NCBI GenBank assembly: GCA_035512595.1
Contig: DATKDU010000127.1
Span: forward strand, 1-12,296
Direction of reading: 5' to 3'
DNA length: 12,296 bases
From: DATKDU01 sp035512595
Lineage (GTDB): Bacteria; Planctomycetota; Planctomycetia; Pirellulales; Pirellulaceae
Under the pieces are notes generated by a model. That model did no database searches. It saw only the letters and a list, made by a program, of their open reading frames with translations, and was not told the DNA's origin. The position numbers and the translations under genes are program-made. Positions 12,036-12,296 of this stretch are shown one piece after another. Position 1 is the first letter of the stretch. Each line of letters opens with the position of its first letter.

Positions 12036-12296
12036 CAGACTCGCAATTTCACAGTCCCGAGTCGGACTCCAGTTGGCCGTGCGCAAACGCGCTCGGGCGG
12101 GCACTCAAACGCGCTATATTCGCCCCCGCGCCAGGGCGCTACCGTCTTTTTCCGCCCCTTGAACGCCACCGCTAAGCCGTGGTAACTTCGAGGGATTTTA
12201 CACACCTCGCGGCAGTCGAGGTGAAGCTGCGCGCCGAGCACGCCGGGGGACGGTGCGCAGCGAAGCTAGTGTGGTTCCCAGCGCAACAAAGGAATT
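12036..12296. other. Non-coding right end of the window with a GC-rich hairpin
   Basis: No supported gene. GCTGCGC (12226-12232) and GCGCAGC (12255-12261) make a perfect 7-bp stem with a 22-nt loop, and CCTCG/CGAGG lies just before it (about 12205-12221). Nothing shows what lies to the right. Confidence 0.3.

Noticed and set aside
1..12296. CRISPR array
   Set aside because: No regularly spaced 20-40 bp identical repeats were seen anywhere.

Overview
The window is GC-rich. Its gene families (a short protein with a KYFYRYHR-type core ending in a GEWRRRR-like tail, helical accessory proteins starting with RVFRPPxRP, an AAA_25/RepA-like ATPase, and a DUF4102-type tyrosine integrase) are ones I associate from memory with mobile elements of Planctomycetes, Pirellulales-like. 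That assignment is an inference from protein style; no ribosomal or housekeeping gene confirms it.

Layout. 1-880: a decayed, frameshifted C-terminal piece of a calcineurin-like metallophosphoesterase and otherwise empty DNA. 882-930: a 12-bp dyad plus an 18-bp-spaced repeat, just before the only clear plus-strand gene, a RepA-like ATPase (976-2085). All other genes are on the minus strand. Module A (4480 down to 2254) is a four-gene probable operon: an XRE-like regulator, a 272-aa unknown protein, the KYFYRYHR protein, and a helical RVFRPP protein whose start lies 92 nt inside the preceding gene. The middle (8355 down to 4770) holds a reverse transcriptase (5426-6793) preceded by about 590 nt of non-coding, hairpin-dense DNA (6850-7440). 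The RT region is bracketed by two diverged copies of one small protein family (7972-8355 and 4770-5246), with a 121-aa unknown protein between the upstream copy and the non-coding stretch. Module B (9340 down to 7972) starts with an excisionase-like HTH protein. The integrase (9893-11116) and a 154-aa partner lie upstream of it.

At 11268-11311 lies the 3' half of a tRNA-Gln(CTG), interrupted in its anticodon stem. It is preceded by inverted and direct repeats resembling integrase arm sites. This marks the right end of an integrative element that uses tRNA-Gln. An intact tRNA-Gln is predicted beyond the left edge of the window. DNA after 11311 looks like non-coding flank. It carries a near-consensus promoter overlapped by a perfect 18-bp palindrome, a possible ~75-85 nt transcript, and a degenerate ~89-bp tandem repeat.

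How it fits together. The integrase, the Xis-like HTH protein and the att region would move the element. The ATPase and the XRE-like protein are likely replication and control functions. The best candidate for an undescribed system is the cargo in the middle: an RT with a group-II-like fold but an atypical motif 4, no visible maturase/HNH domain and no visible ribozyme domain V, linked to a large structured leader RNA.
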